A DNA stretch of 64,000 bases from CADCWK01 sp035944555 (GCA_035944555.1 DASZAY010000009.1:372001-436000), one strand, 5' to 3'. Counted from the stretch's first letter, positions 1-8,849 are shown. A program made the numbers and translations. The notes: a model not told the origin generated them from the letters alone.

Positions 1-1529
1 AGACCGAGGATGAACCCGCCACGGTTTGGCGTCGGGTAGCGCAGTTCGACGAGGAACGTCGTATAGGACTGCGGGGTCTCGAACGTCAGCATGGCGGTGC
101 GCTGATCGGGCAGGACCGGGGCCGGCAGCAGGGCCTGGATCTCGGCGTCGTACGGCAGCAGGCCGTGGTAGTACTCGAAGAACGAGACCACGTGCAGGAC
201 GCTGTCGGTCGAGCGGTACTCCGGCTGCTCCGGGAGCTCCTCGAGCAGGAACCGATAGTCGGTGCCCAGCTCGTTCGGCTTGCGGCGCGTCGTGCCGATC
301 TGCGGCAGGGTGCTGGTGCTCCAGAACCGCTGCTGGCCGGTCCCGACGAAGTCGTAGTCGCGATGCTCGCGGGACAGCCGGTAGTTGATCGCGAACCGCA
401 TCAGGTCGAAGTCCGGCGAGTTCGGCCGGACGCCGAGGACGTCCTGGACCAGGACATCGTCGGTCAGCGGCTGCTCCTGCTCCTGGATGTACTCCTTGAT
501 GCGGCGCAGGTCACCACGGCTGAGGCGGGGAACGCGGTCCTCGGTCATCCACTGGTCGTTGAACGTTGCGACGCGAACGTCAGCAGCGAGCCGCTGGGTG
601 ATCGCGGCGGCCAGCGCATCGTCCTCGACCCCGGAAACGTCCGAGACCTTGATTGCCGGCATCCGGCGCGGCTCCGGAGCGGGTTCCGGGATAGCGACGG
701 GCTCGGGCTCCGGCTCGACGACGGGCTCTTCAGCCACGATGGGCTCGACGACCGGCTCGGGATCGGCGAACGCGACCGGCTCCTCGTCGATGATCTGGGC
801 AGCGAGGTCGTCGAAGGCCGGAGTCGCGGGCTGCTCGGGTGCCTCCTCGACCGGCTGGGTAACCTCGTCCTGCGTGGCGGCGGGCTCAGCGGCGGCCCCG
901 GCCGGCTCTGCGGCGGCGGGGCGCTCCCAGGGATAGAAGACCTCGGAGGCGGCGGTACCGAACTCGACATCGACCGGCGGCAGCAGGTCGGCGGGCAGCT
1001 CGGGCTCCGGCTCTTCCTCACCCGGACGGCGGGCGGGACCAAGCATCGGCCGGTCGACGATGATCGCGGCCGGGAGCGGCTGATCGAGGTCGAAGAGGTT
1101 CGGGCTGTCGCCCTCGGTCAGCGGCGCGTTCCAGCCGGTGTCGAGACGGATGATTTCACCGCGCAGCTGGCCGGCAAGACGCGGCACCGGCGTCATCAGG
1201 CGCTGGGCGAAGTCATGCTCGCGGCGCTGCGAGGCCGGGATGGGCGACTTGCCGAAGCGGGTCGTCGCGATGACCGGCTCATCGCCGTTCTCCTCGATCG
1301 CGAAGACATCCGGGTTGAGTCTGGCGATCTCGAGGACGCGCTGCGGCGTCATCGACTCGTCTTCCCGGCTCAGGCCGGCGGACAGCGATGAGGCAGTCAG
1401 CCGGATCACCCGATCCGCGGCCATGAATCGCCCGTGTGCCTGGAACAGGCCCAGCAGCGATCGACCCGCTACCTGGTCGGCCTCAGACCCGGCCATCCGG
1501 ATCGGCTCCTGCGTCACCGTATCTGCCAT
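1..1529 (-). CDS. Hypothetical protein with acidic Pro/Glu linker (3' end outside window)
   Basis: Function not recognised. I translated the reverse strand from ATG 1527-1529, which has an upstream GGGAG ribosome site and an in-frame stop shortly before it (1548-1550), giving 509 codons that remain open at the window edge. Residues about 20-130 form a compact region that may hold small helical modules (LLGLFQAHGRFMAADRVIRL is followed by PQRVLEIARLNPDVFAIEE). Residues about 170-290 are an acidic low-complexity linker rich in Glu, Pro, Val and Ala (repeats such as EEPVVEPEPEPVAIPEPAPEP). A second folded region follows and runs off the window. There is no signal peptide or membrane segment, so it is probably cytoplasmic. 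It lies 135 bp downstream of a 46-codon gene on the same strand, probably one transcript. Confidence 0.75.
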   Translation of the reverse strand, partial: MADTVTQEPIRMAGSEADQVAGRSLLGLFQAHGRFMAADRVIRLTASSLSAGLSREDESMTPQRVLEIARLNPDVFAIEENGDEPVIATTRFGKSPIPASQRREHDFAQRLMTPVPRLAGQLRGEIIRLDTGWNAPLTEGDSPNLFDLDQPLPAAIIVDRPMLGPARRPGEEEPEPELPADLLPPVDVEFGTAASEVFYPWERPAAAEPAGAAAEPAATQDEVTQPVEEAPEQPATPAFDDLAAQIIDEEPVAFADPEPVVEPIVAEEPVVEPEPEPVAIPEPAPEPRRMPAIKVSDVSGVEDDALAAAITQRLAADVRVATFNDQWMTEDRVPRLSRGDLRRIKEYIQEQEQPLTDDVLVQDVLGVRPNSPDFDLMRFAINYRLSREHRDYDFVGTGQQRFWSTSTLPQIGTTRRKPNELGTDYRFLLEELPEQPEYRSTDSVLHVVSFFEYYHGLLPYDAEIQALLPAPVLPDQRTAMLTFETPQSYTTFLVELRYPTPNRGGFILG

Positions 1530-1664
1530 TCCGCGTTGCTCCCGTCTTCATTCGTTCGACGCGGCGCGCCCGTCGCCGTGCCGTCCTGTCGTGCTGCCCC
1601 GCTGGTCCGCGGGGATGTCTCGTGGTTGACCGCCGGCCAGCGTCCGGGCTGGCCGCTGGGGCTG

Positions 1665-1805
1665 CTACGACCGGTCGGACTGCTCCCGGAGCGCCTGGAC
1701 CAGCTGCTCGGTGGTCAGTGGTCGTGGCGAGTTGCGAAGGATCATCAGGAGAAAGGCGATGTCGTCGTCGGAGAGTCGGACATCGGTGCCGGTCGCGTCG
1801 GTCAT
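1665..1805 (-). CDS. Small hypothetical protein, 46 aa
   Basis: Function not recognised. The ATG at 1803-1805 is preceded by GAGGGAA five bases upstream, a better start than the longer in-frame option at 1850. The peptide is mostly helical and acidic, with LSDDDIAFLLMILRNSPRP then LTTEQLVQALREQ, which looks like a small helix-turn-helix-like bundle, but this is inference. It immediately precedes the large acidic-linker protein on the same strand, so the two may be co-expressed and possibly interact. Confidence 0.6.
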   Translation of the reverse strand: MTDATGTDVRLSDDDIAFLLMILRNSPRPLTTEQLVQALREQSDRS

Positions 1806-1964
1806 CCAGTTCCCTCGATTGGCGCCGCGCCCGTTCCCGGCACGCGACAAGCCGGAAACGGACGATCGTCCGGCCGGCTCGACAATGAGTAGATCGGGAT
1901 CGATTGTACCGCACCCGAGACAGGCACCGCCGAAACCCCACCCGCAACCGGGAGCCGGTCGAGC

Positions 1965-1993
1965 TTGTCACCGGCGACGGACGCCTGTACAAT
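1965..1993 (+). promoter_or_regulatory. Sigma70-type promoter of tRNA-Asn
   Basis: TTGTCA at 1965-1970 and TACAAT at 1988-1993 are separated by 17 bases and sit 26 bp upstream of the tRNA-Asn 5' end. This is a near-consensus vegetative promoter. Confidence 0.75.
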
Positions 1994-2019
1994 CTCCCGC
2001 GGACCGCACGGTCACCTGT

Positions 2020-2094
2020 TCCGGCATAGCTCAATGGTAGAGCGCCCGACTGTTAATCGGTAGGTTCTAGGTTCGAGTCCTAGTGCCGGAGCCA
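2020..2094 (+). tRNA. tRNA-Asn (GTT)
   Basis: The acceptor strands TCCGGCA and TGCCGGA pair perfectly. The anticodon loop CTGTTAA carries GTT, and the T arm reads GGTTCGAGTCC. The CCA end is encoded. One mismatch is seen at the base of the anticodon stem. Confidence 0.95.
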
Positions 2095-2101
2095 GCACCC
2101 A

Positions 2102-2145
2102 GAGCGCCGCTCGGACATCCCAGTCCGGCGGCGCTCCGGCTTTTC
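2102..2145 (+). terminator. Rho-independent terminator after tRNA-Asn
   Basis: A 9-bp perfect inverted repeat GAGCGCCGC / GCGGCGCTC is followed by CGGCTTTT. Confidence 0.75.
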
Positions 2146-2262
2146 CCCCGCGGTCGCGCCGGGAGTGATTGGCCCGGTGTGGCGTACAGTCGCACCGCAC
2201 AAGACGATGCAGCCGGTCCAGGCCACTGTGCCGAACCGGCTGCCACGGAAGGAATGAACCCG

Positions 2263-3756
2263 ATGGCCACCGAGACGATGTTCCGCAACCTGATCGGGAG
2301 CGACTGGAAGGACGCCCGCTCCGGCGAGACGTTCACCCGCAACAACCCGGCGACCGGCGCCCCGATCGCGACCTACGCCAAGGGGAGCGCGGCCGACGTC
2401 GACGAGGCCGTCGCGACGGCGAAGCGCGCCTTCGAGTCGTGGCGCCTCTACCCCGCTCCCAAGCGCGGCGAGATCCTGTTCCGGGCTGCCCAGCTGCTGG
2501 AAGCCCGCAAGGAGCAGTACGCCCGCGAGATGACCGAGGAGATGGGCAAGGTCATCTCCGAGGCGCGTGGCGACGTCCAGGAAGCCATCGACATGGCTTA
2601 CTACATGGCCGGCGAGGGACGACGGCTCTACGGGCAGACGACACCGTCGGAGCTGCGCGAGAAGTTCAACATGTCGGTCCGCCGACCGGTCGGCGTCGTC
2701 GGCGTGATCACCCCGTGGAACTTCCCGATGGCCATCCCGTCGTGGAAGATCTTGCCCGCCCTGATCGCGGGCAATACCGTGGTCTTCAAGCCAGCGACGA
2801 ACGTGCCCCGGAGCGCGATCCGCTTCGTCGAGATCCTGCTCGAGGCCGGGCTGCCGGAGGGTGTCGTCAACATCGTGATGGGCAGCGGCGCCGAGGTCGG
2901 TGACGCGATCATCGATCACCCGGACGTTCCCCTGATCACCTTCACCGGCTCCAACGCGACCGGGACGAAGGTCGCTACGCGCGGCGCCGAGAAGGGCAAG
3001 CGCGTCTCCCTGGAGCTGGGCGGCAAGAACGCGGTGATCGTCATGGACGACGCCGACCTCGACCTCGCGGTCGACGGCATCATCTGGAGCGCCTTCGGGA
3101 CCAGCGGCCAGCGCTGCACGGCCGCCAGCCGCATCGTCGCGCACCGCTCCATCCAGAAGGAGCTGGTCGAGCGGCTGGCCGCCCGGGCCGGCGCGATGAC
3201 GCTCGGCGACGGCCTGGACGAGTCGGTCGACGTCGGGCCGGTGGTCAGCCAGTCGCAGCTGGAGCGGATCGAGGGCTTCGTCAAGGTTGGCCAGGAGGAA
3301 GGCGCCCGCCTCGTCACCGGCGGCACGCGCCCGAGCGGCCCGGCGACCGACAAGGGGTACTTCCTCGCGCCGGCGATCTTCGACGAGGTCGCCCCGACGA
3401 TGCGGATCGCGCAGGAGGAGATCTTCGGCCCGGTGTCGGCGGTGATCCCGGTCGACAGCCTGGACGAGGCGATCGACGTGGTCAACGGAGTTCAGTACGG
3501 CCTCTCCGCCTCGATCTTCACGGCGTCGGTCAACCGGGCTTTCCGGGCGATGCAGGACATCCACACCGGAATCCTTTACGTCAACGCCGGGACGACGGGC
3601 GCCGAGATTCACCTGCCGTTCGGCGGGACCAAGGGGACGGGCAACGGTCACCGCGAGGCCGGCACGGCGACGCTGGACTTCTACACCGAGTGGCAGAGCA
3701 TCTACGTCGACTTCAGCGGCAAGCTGCAGCGAGCGCAGATCGACCCGGTCAGCTAG
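2263..3756 (+). CDS. Aldehyde dehydrogenase family protein
   Basis: NAD(P)-dependent oxidation of an aldehyde to the carboxylic acid in the cytoplasm; substrate not determinable. The 497-aa length is normal for the family. Key residues are present: the nucleotide-binding and oxyanion Asn in PWNFPM (N153), the general base Glu in LELGGKN (E251), the nucleophile Cys in GQRC (C285), and the C-terminal EEIFGPV motif. The overall pattern is nearest to broad semialdehyde dehydrogenases of the succinate-semialdehyde/2-oxoglutarate-semialdehyde type, which is inference. Two in-frame ATGs exist. GGAAGGA abuts the first (2254) but lies nine bases before 2263, so 2263 is preferred. It stands alone between tRNA genes, behind the tRNA-Asn terminator. 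Confidence 0.95.
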   Translation: MATETMFRNLIGSDWKDARSGETFTRNNPATGAPIATYAKGSAADVDEAVATAKRAFESWRLYPAPKRGEILFRAAQLLEARKEQYAREMTEEMGKVISEARGDVQEAIDMAYYMAGEGRRLYGQTTPSELREKFNMSVRRPVGVVGVITPWNFPMAIPSWKILPALIAGNTVVFKPATNVPRSAIRFVEILLEAGLPEGVVNIVMGSGAEVGDAIIDHPDVPLITFTGSNATGTKVATRGAEKGKRVSLELGGKNAVIVMDDADLDLAVDGIIWSAFGTSGQRCTAASRIVAHRSIQKELVERLAARAGAMTLGDGLDESVDVGPVVSQSQLERIEGFVKVGQEEGARLVTGGTRPSGPATDKGYFLAPAIFDEVAPTMRIAQEEIFGPVSAVIPVDSLDEAIDVVNGVQYGLSASIFTASVNRAFRAMQDIHTGILYVNAGTTGAEIHLPFGGTKGTGNGHREAGTATLDFYTEWQSIYVDFSGKLQRAQIDPVS

Positions 3757-3792
3757 CACCAGATCCCCGGGGTGGACCCGTATCCGTCCATG

Positions 3793-3821
3793 TTGAACGG
3801 ATATGGGTCCGCCCCTATACT
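3793..3821 (+). promoter_or_regulatory. Sigma70-type promoter of tRNA-Pro/tRNA-Gly
   Basis: TTGAAC at 3793-3798 and TATACT at 3816-3821 with a 17-base spacer, 17 bp ahead of tRNA-Pro. The two tRNAs that follow are 33 bp apart and probably share this transcript. Confidence 0.75.
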
Positions 3822-3838
3822 GGGGTGCCGGTCCCGAC

Positions 3839-3914
3839 CGGGGTGTAGCGCAGTTGGTAGCGCGCGGCGTTTGGGACGCTGAGGTCGTAGGTTCGAGTCC
3901 TATCACCCCGACCA
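3839..3914 (+). tRNA. tRNA-Pro (TGG)
   Basis: Acceptor CGGGGTG / CACCCCG, anticodon stem CGGCG / CGCTG, loop TTTGGGA giving anticodon TGG, T arm GGTTCGAGTCC, and an encoded CCA end. Confidence 0.95.
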
Positions 3915-3947
3915 GGTCGGCCCGGTCCGCGAGCCGGATCGCAATTC

Positions 3948-4023
3948 GCGGGGGTAACTCAGTTGGTAGAGTGTCTGCCTTCCAAGCAGAATGTCGCGGG
4001 TTCGAGTCCCGTCCCCCGCTCCA
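3948..4023 (+). tRNA. tRNA-Gly (TCC)
   Basis: Acceptor GCGGGGG / CCCCCGC, anticodon stem TCTGC / GCAGA, loop CTTCCAA giving anticodon TCC, and an encoded CCA end. Confidence 0.95.
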
Positions 4024-4049
4024 TGAATAGGGATTGAAGAAGTCATAAA

Positions 4050-4082
4050 CGGCCACCCAGTATTGGGTGGCCGACATCGTTT
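4050..4082 (+). terminator. Terminator after tRNA-Gly
   Basis: A 10-bp perfect stem CGGCCACCCA / TGGGTGGCCG with a GTAT loop is followed by ACATCGTTTT. It ends the tRNA-Pro/tRNA-Gly transcript. Confidence 0.75.
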
Positions 4083-4143
4083 TCAGGTCTTTCGGGTACA
4101 TCCCCGCTTGAGGAATCAGGTTTTTCGAGCGATCGCGGGTCGG

Positions 4144-4979
4144 TCACCATTGGCTGGAGAGAACTCCTAAGGCTTCATTCCCAAGTAGCTGGTATCGGGA
4201 CAGTCGGGTTCTGCGGAACCGCCAGCCGTTGACGCCCTCCGGGACGCTCCAGACCAGTCGTGGGCTGTTCCAGCACTGGGACGGCTTGCTGAGCATCCAG
4301 CCACCCCCGATCGAAACAGCCGCATGGGCCACCGTTCCATGCTCGGTCCAGACGAACACGATGCCCGGCTCATCGTCGAGAGCAGTACCCGTCACCCGGC
4401 GCGAAGTGGCGTTGAGCCAGTCGATGAAGGGCTCCGGCTTCATCCACGTGAAGGTGACGTCCGGCACTCCGGCTGCCGCCATGACGGTCGCGAAGCAGTT
4501 CGGGCCCGATCCTGAAGTCGCATACGTCCCGGCCAGCTCGAAGGCGCCCGGCAAGGTATCTCGCGCGCCCTTCCAGAACTCGTCCGGGACGTCCATATGG
4601 CGGCTGGGGCGCACACCTGCCTCGACCCGCGGATCAATGCGCCATCACCCCGCCTCCGCAGCGCCGGTGGCCATACAGGAGACGGCTTGGTGCCGGTGTT
4701 CCGGCGCCGTACGTCCATCAAGGCTCGACGGACCTCCGGCGGGAGGGCCCGGAACTCCTCTTCCTCGAGCCAGGTCCATTCGCCCCCATATATGAAGAAG
4801 GTGTCGCGCCACTCATCGGAGCCCGCTACCGAGCGCGAGGGCACCATCGCGGCCAGCCGACTCTCCAGCGTATCGACGCGGAACGGCTGACGTTGCGGCG
4901 CGTACCACCGTCTCCATCGCTCGATAAGCTGATCGTCAACCGGAATCCCCAGCACCGTCCGCATCGCAGTTCCATCCAT
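4144..4979 (-). pseudogene. Hypothetical gene interrupted by a frameshift (NlpC/P60-like C-terminal half)
   Basis: Two overlapping reverse frames look like one broken gene. The 5' part (from ATG 4979; 4964 is an alternative) encodes a Trp/Arg-rich region (IERWRRWYAPQRQPF, GGEWTWLEEEEF). It turns into nonsense-like sequence after about 4645. The 3' part, in the next frame and open only from 4644, encodes HMDVPDEFWKGARDTLPGAF, then PNCFATVMAAAGV and HAAVSIGGGWMLSKPSQ. A Cys in NCFATVM and a His in VAHAAVSIGGG resemble the Cys-His pair of NlpC/P60-type hydrolases, which is inference. The frames join naturally at ALI/DPRVEAG if one base is missing near 4630-4645. It is either a real disruption, a sequencing error or a -1 frameshift. 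It lies next to a tRNA pair. Confidence 0.6.
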
Positions 4980-5283
4980 TGCGTTCTTCACTACGTCTCG
5001 GGAAGCGCTCTTTTCTTCCCCAGCTGGCACGGCTGGTCCTGACCCGATACCGCTCTTACGCTACGAAAACCTGACACCTCCGCATGACCATCAAACGGCG
5101 GCACAAAGCCTTGGATAGTGGCGATCTCTGGAGGTGACAACGGTCCCGGGAGCTTATCCATCAGAGGTTCGATCGGCCCTTCTCAATACAGGAAGGCTAT
5201 TGAATCAGACCAACGCAGGAGCGGCATTGCCCAAGGCTGGTGGCCTTATCATCGATCCGGGACCGTCCTCGCCTAACGATTTG

Positions 5284-6657
5284 ATGAGAATCGAGGCGCT
5301 AGTGTCTTCCATCGCCCGGATTCGCGTTCTGCTGGCCATTGTCGTCGCCCTGACCCTCGTCCTCCCGGCCAGACACACTGACGCCCGTGGGCCCGACCTG
5401 CGGATGCGCCCGAACGATGGACCGGTTGGCGGGATCGTCACCGCCCGAGGCGAGGGTTTCGCATCAGGCGAGAACGTGCATCTCTGGTGGAGCGAACCGG
5501 AGCTGGAGGTCGCCACGGTGCTCGCCGACGGCGACGGCGCATTCTCGGTCGATTTCACCGTGCCGGACGTTCCACCCGGAGCCTACGAGGTGACCGCGAT
5601 CGGCGAGACGACCGGCGAGACCGCCGTCGCATCGGACGAGTTCGACGTGACGGTGCCGGACGACCACCGCCGCGACGGCCCGCACCCGGAGCCGTCCGCG
5701 GTCGTCCTGGGAACCCCAGCGCCACTGTCCAGCGAGCTTGCCCCCAACGCCTGCGATCTTGACGGCACTCGAGCCGTCGCGGTTTCAACTTCAACCGGGC
5801 TGGAAGCCGCGCTGGCCGATGCCCTCCCCGGTGACCACATCGCCCTCGCCGATGGCACCTATCGCGGCAACTTCGTGGCTGAGAACAACGGCAGCGCCAC
5901 GGACCCCATCGCGCTCTGCGGCGGACGTGGCGCGGTGATCGATGGCGGTGCCTGGAGCGAGAGCGGCTACGCCCTGCACCTGCGTGGAGATCACTGGGCC
6001 GTCTCGGGAATCACGGTGACGAACGCCCAGAAGGGCGTCATGGCCGATGGTGTCACCGGAATCGTGATCGATGGGATCGAGGTCCACACGATCGGGCACG
6101 AGGCGATCTACTTCCGGACCCATAGCACCGACAACACGATCCAGAACAGCGAGATCCACGACACTGGCCTGGACAACGAGAAGTTCGGCGAGGGCATCTA
6201 CCTCGGCACGGCCGTTTCCAACTGGAGCAGATATACCGACGGCGAGCCAGACCGCAGCGACCGCAACCGGGTCCTCGCGAACCGGATCTGGAACACGACC
6301 TCCGAGAGCATCGACGCCAAGGAAGGCAGCGAGGGCGGCCTGATCGAGGGGAACGTCTTCGACGGGTCCATGCTGTCCGGCGCCGACTCATGGGTCGACG
6401 TCAAGGGCAACGGCTACGTCGTCCGGGGCAACACCGGGACTGCGTCGCCGCAGGACGGGTTCCAGACCCACGTGATCGACGACATGAGATGGGGTCGCGG
6501 CAACGTCTTCGAAGGCAACGTGGCCATCGTGAATGGTCCCGGCGCCGGGTTTTACATCCACCAGCCCGACGAGAGCGGAAACATCGTGCGCTGCGACAAC
6601 CGGGTGGAAGGTGCCGCGTTCGGCCTCACCAACCTGGAGGGTGGTTGTAACGGGTAG
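5284..6657 (+). CDS. Secreted right-handed beta-helix protein
   Basis: Predicted exported protein. From ATG 5284 the first residues RIRVLLAIVVALTLVLPA form a signal peptide. About residues 30-120 look like a beta-sandwich module (PNDGPVGGIVTARGEGF, GAYEVTAIGETTG), similar to IPT/Ig-like or intramolecular adhesion domains. Residues about 150-455 carry repeated short strands with Asn and Gly turns (DGIEVHTIGHEAIYFR, DNTIQNSEIHDTGLDNEKFG, GLIEGNVFDGS), typical of NosD/pectate-lyase-like parallel beta-helices. It therefore probably binds or cleaves a polysaccharide; no substrate can be named. The frame is open back to a GTG at 5134, but that would bury the signal peptide 55 residues in. No strong ribosome site is seen at 5284, so the start is uncertain. 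Confidence 0.8.
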   Translation: MRIEALVSSIARIRVLLAIVVALTLVLPARHTDARGPDLRMRPNDGPVGGIVTARGEGFASGENVHLWWSEPELEVATVLADGDGAFSVDFTVPDVPPGAYEVTAIGETTGETAVASDEFDVTVPDDHRRDGPHPEPSAVVLGTPAPLSSELAPNACDLDGTRAVAVSTSTGLEAALADALPGDHIALADGTYRGNFVAENNGSATDPIALCGGRGAVIDGGAWSESGYALHLRGDHWAVSGITVTNAQKGVMADGVTGIVIDGIEVHTIGHEAIYFRTHSTDNTIQNSEIHDTGLDNEKFGEGIYLGTAVSNWSRYTDGEPDRSDRNRVLANRIWNTTSESIDAKEGSEGGLIEGNVFDGSMLSGADSWVDVKGNGYVVRGNTGTASPQDGFQTHVIDDMRWGRGNVFEGNVAIVNGPGAGFYIHQPDESGNIVRCDNRVEGAAFGLTNLEGGCNG

Positions 6658-6833
6658 AGCCGGACAATCTGTATAGAGTTCATCTAGGACACCGCTCACG
6701 GGGCCACCCCCGTCCGCAGAGGCAGTTGACCGTTCCAGGCGCTTGACGATCCAGCAGGTTGACCGCATGGCACTACCCCTGCGTGAAGGATTGTCTTACC
6801 TGTAGCGCAACTCACTCGGGAGCAAATATCACC

Positions 6834-7718
6834 ATGAGCGATTACACCCAGCAGGATCCACGGGAGATCGGCGACAAGCCGCCGTTCCCGGAGCAGGATC
6901 AGCAGTTCCCCGGCAGCGAGGCGGCAATGACGCCGCGGCCGGACTTCGGCGAGTCGTCGTACAAGGGCTCCGGCAAGCTGGAGGGCAAGGTCGCGTTGAT
7001 CACCGGCGCCGATAGCGGCATCGGCCGGGCGGTCGCGCTGGCCTACGCCCGCGAAGGCGCCGACGTCCTGATCTCCTACCTCAACGAGGATGACGACGCC
7101 GCGGAGACGGCTCGTGCGGTCACGGACTCCGGCCGTCGTGCCGTGACGGTCGCTGGCGACATCCAGGACGAGGCCCATTGCCAGTCTCTGGTCGACCGCG
7201 CCGTCCAGGAGTTCGGCAAGCTGGACATCCTGGTCAACAACGCCGCCTTCCAGAACACAGTACAGAACATCCAGGAACTGACCACCGAGAACTGGGACCG
7301 CGCGTTTCGCACGAACATCTACGCGATGTTCTTCCTGAGCAAGGCTGCCCTGCGGGTGATGCCAGCCGGCGGCGCGATCATCAACACGACCTCGATCCAG
7401 GCTTACCAGCCCAGCCCGTCGCTGCTGCACTACGCCTCGACCAAGGGCGCGATCGTGACCTTCACCAAGGCCCTCTCACAGGAGACCATCGAGCAGGGTA
7501 TCCGCGTCAACGGCGTCGCGCCGGGACCCGTCTGGACGCCGCTGATCACCTCGACCATCCCGGCCGAGCAGCACAAGGAGTTTGGTGGCGACGGAGCGAT
7601 GGGCCGGCCCGCACAGCCCGCTGAGCTCGCGCCGTCGTACGTGTTTCTCGCCTCCCAGGACTCGAGCTACATCAACGGTGAAGTCATCGGCGTCACTGGC
7701 GGCCCGCCGATCACTTAG
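6834..7718 (+). CDS. SDR family oxidoreductase (general-stress type)
   Basis: NAD(P)-dependent short-chain dehydrogenase of 294 aa. After a charged N-terminal tail of about 45 residues (PPFPEQDQQFPGSEAAM), the Rossmann motif is TGADSGIGRAVA, followed by NNAA, the catalytic Ser in TTSIQAY and YxxxK in YASTKGA. The pre-domain tail with KPPFPEQ and the length match the YhdF/YghA/GSP39-type stress SDRs. Substrate unknown. ATG 6834 has CGGGAG upstream and is preferred to the longer in-frame start at 6759. A 47-aa zinc-ribbon gene follows 29 bp later and is probably co-transcribed. Confidence 0.93.
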   Translation: MSDYTQQDPREIGDKPPFPEQDQQFPGSEAAMTPRPDFGESSYKGSGKLEGKVALITGADSGIGRAVALAYAREGADVLISYLNEDDDAAETARAVTDSGRRAVTVAGDIQDEAHCQSLVDRAVQEFGKLDILVNNAAFQNTVQNIQELTTENWDRAFRTNIYAMFFLSKAALRVMPAGGAIINTTSIQAYQPSPSLLHYASTKGAIVTFTKALSQETIEQGIRVNGVAPGPVWTPLITSTIPAEQHKEFGGDGAMGRPAQPAELAPSYVFLASQDSSYINGEVIGVTGGPPIT

Positions 7719-7747
7719 GTAAATTCTTACCAGCCGAGGAGGTACCG

Positions 7748-7891
7748 ATGGTCGACATTCGCCATCGACAGGTAGTCCAGCAGTCAGCAACGGAGAGTCC
7801 CCGGCCACCGATCTGCGCCAATTGTGGGGCCAAGGTGGATCGAACCGACGTCATCTGCCCGAACTGCGGAGAGACGCTGGTGGGCGGCTAG
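7748..7891 (+). CDS. Small zinc-ribbon protein, 47 aa
   Basis: Short gene with an excellent ribosome site (AGGAGGT, four bases before ATG 7748). The product has two Cys pairs, ICANCG and ICPNCG, 16 residues apart, which is a classic zinc-ribbon knuckle arrangement. The N-terminal 20 residues are polar. Role unknown; it could be a nucleic-acid or protein-binding adaptor. It lies in tandem with the stress-type SDR gene and is closed by a strong terminator, so the two form a bicistronic unit. Confidence 0.75.
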   Translation: MVDIRHRQVVQQSATESPRPPICANCGAKVDRTDVICPNCGETLVGG

Positions 7892-7918
7892 GACGGCAGG
7901 CCACCGGACAGCACCAGA

Positions 7919-7958
7919 GCAGCACGCCGGTCAAAACGATCGGCGTGCTGCCGCTTTT
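7919..7958 (+). terminator. Terminator of the SDR / zinc-ribbon unit
   Basis: An 11-bp stem GCAGCACGCCG / CGGCGTGCTGC encloses GTCAAAACGAT and is followed by CGCTTTT. Confidence 0.8.
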
Positions 7959-8174
7959 CCTGCCTGACGGTGTTGCAGGATCCGGCACAGTCCTGGTTGT
8001 TGTCTCAGTACCCAACGCTACAGGGTCGGGCCATGCGACCGTCCGGGTCCTGTCAATCTTGTCGACTGGCAGGCAATGAACCAGTTCCCCCCGGGGGTGC
8101 GGTCGGGCCTTTGCCGCCTGGAAGCACAGCGAACACCCGGGAACATTGTCTCCTGGTGACCGGTATCGCGTGAA

Positions 8175-8444
8175 CTAGGGAAGCGGCTCAAATCCTCCGC
8201 CATCCGCGCGATCGATCGCCGCCTCCTGCGTGTGGGAGTTCCACCAGACTCGGAGGCGTTGATCCATGGGCGAGGACGGGTCGTTTACCATCCCGACAAG
8301 GTGCCAGCCGCGTCCGTCATTCGATGGCGTGGAGAAAAGGTAGCCGGTGATGAACCCGGTCTCGCGGACAGTCTCAGGGGCGGACGCCTGGACTGCTCTG
8401 TGAGCGATGGCCCGTTCAAGGAGGTTCGCGTAAGGACTAAACAT
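8175..8444 (-). CDS. Hypothetical protein, 89 aa
   Basis: Function not recognised. ATG 8444 has GAGG eight bases upstream and is preferred to the GTG at 8471. The product reads like a folded protein: an N-terminal helix (MFSPYANLLERAIAHRAVQ), then beta-rich stretches with WHLVGMV and LRVWWNSHTQ. It has no signal peptide. It stands alone between the zinc-ribbon terminator and a 435-bp gap. Confidence 0.5.
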   Translation of the reverse strand: MFSPYANLLERAIAHRAVQASAPETVRETGFITGYLFSTPSNDGRGWHLVGMVNDPSSPMDQRLRVWWNSHTQEAAIDRADGGGFEPLP

Positions 8445-8814
8445 GGTCCAACCTCGCGCACGTGTCCACACCGTCGCCGCAGTCGATCAGCCGGAATCGA
8501 TGCGAAGCCACATTTCATAGGTTCTCGTGCAACGTACCTGTCCCCCGAGTGTAGCGTGGACTTCACGACTCGTAAACCATCTACGACACCCTATGTCCGC
8601 TATGACAAACGCGACTGTTCTCCGGCCACGGATGTAATACGAAATAGCTGCGGTCCGACGGTATCTTCTCCCCATAGCCACTGGTGTCCCGATAAGTACC
8701 AAGATTCTCATCGAGCGCGGATATATCGGTTATCACAACTAGACGGACCGATGGAAACACACCTCATCGGCGCTCTGCGTCGATCCCGATGCGGTTGCGA
8801 TCGGTGGGTAGCGA
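8445..8814. other. Gap without recognisable gene
   Basis: This stretch is noticeably less GC-rich than its neighbours, with stretches such as 8560-8750. I find no convincing reading frame, tRNA or repeat. It could be decayed sequence. Confidence 0.4.
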
Positions 8815-8817
8815 AGG

Positions 8818-8849
8818 AAGGGCCAGCCGATTGCTTTCGGCTGGCCCTT
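8818..8849 (-). terminator. Terminator hairpin after the Mn-catalase operon
   Basis: A 13-bp perfect stem AAGGGCCAGCCGA / TCGGCTGGCCCTT with a 6-base loop lies 31 bp past the stop of the Tat-protein gene. The T-tract on the minus strand is weak. Confidence 0.65.

Noticed and set aside
165..1391. Long plus-strand frame of 408 codons at the left edge
   Set aside because: It is antisense to the minus-strand protein, whose ATG, ribosome site and acidic-linker translation are more convincing.
2080..4101. 673-codon reverse frame spanning the aldehyde dehydrogenase and three tRNAs
   Set aside because: It runs antisense through clear RNA and protein genes; a shadow of high GC.
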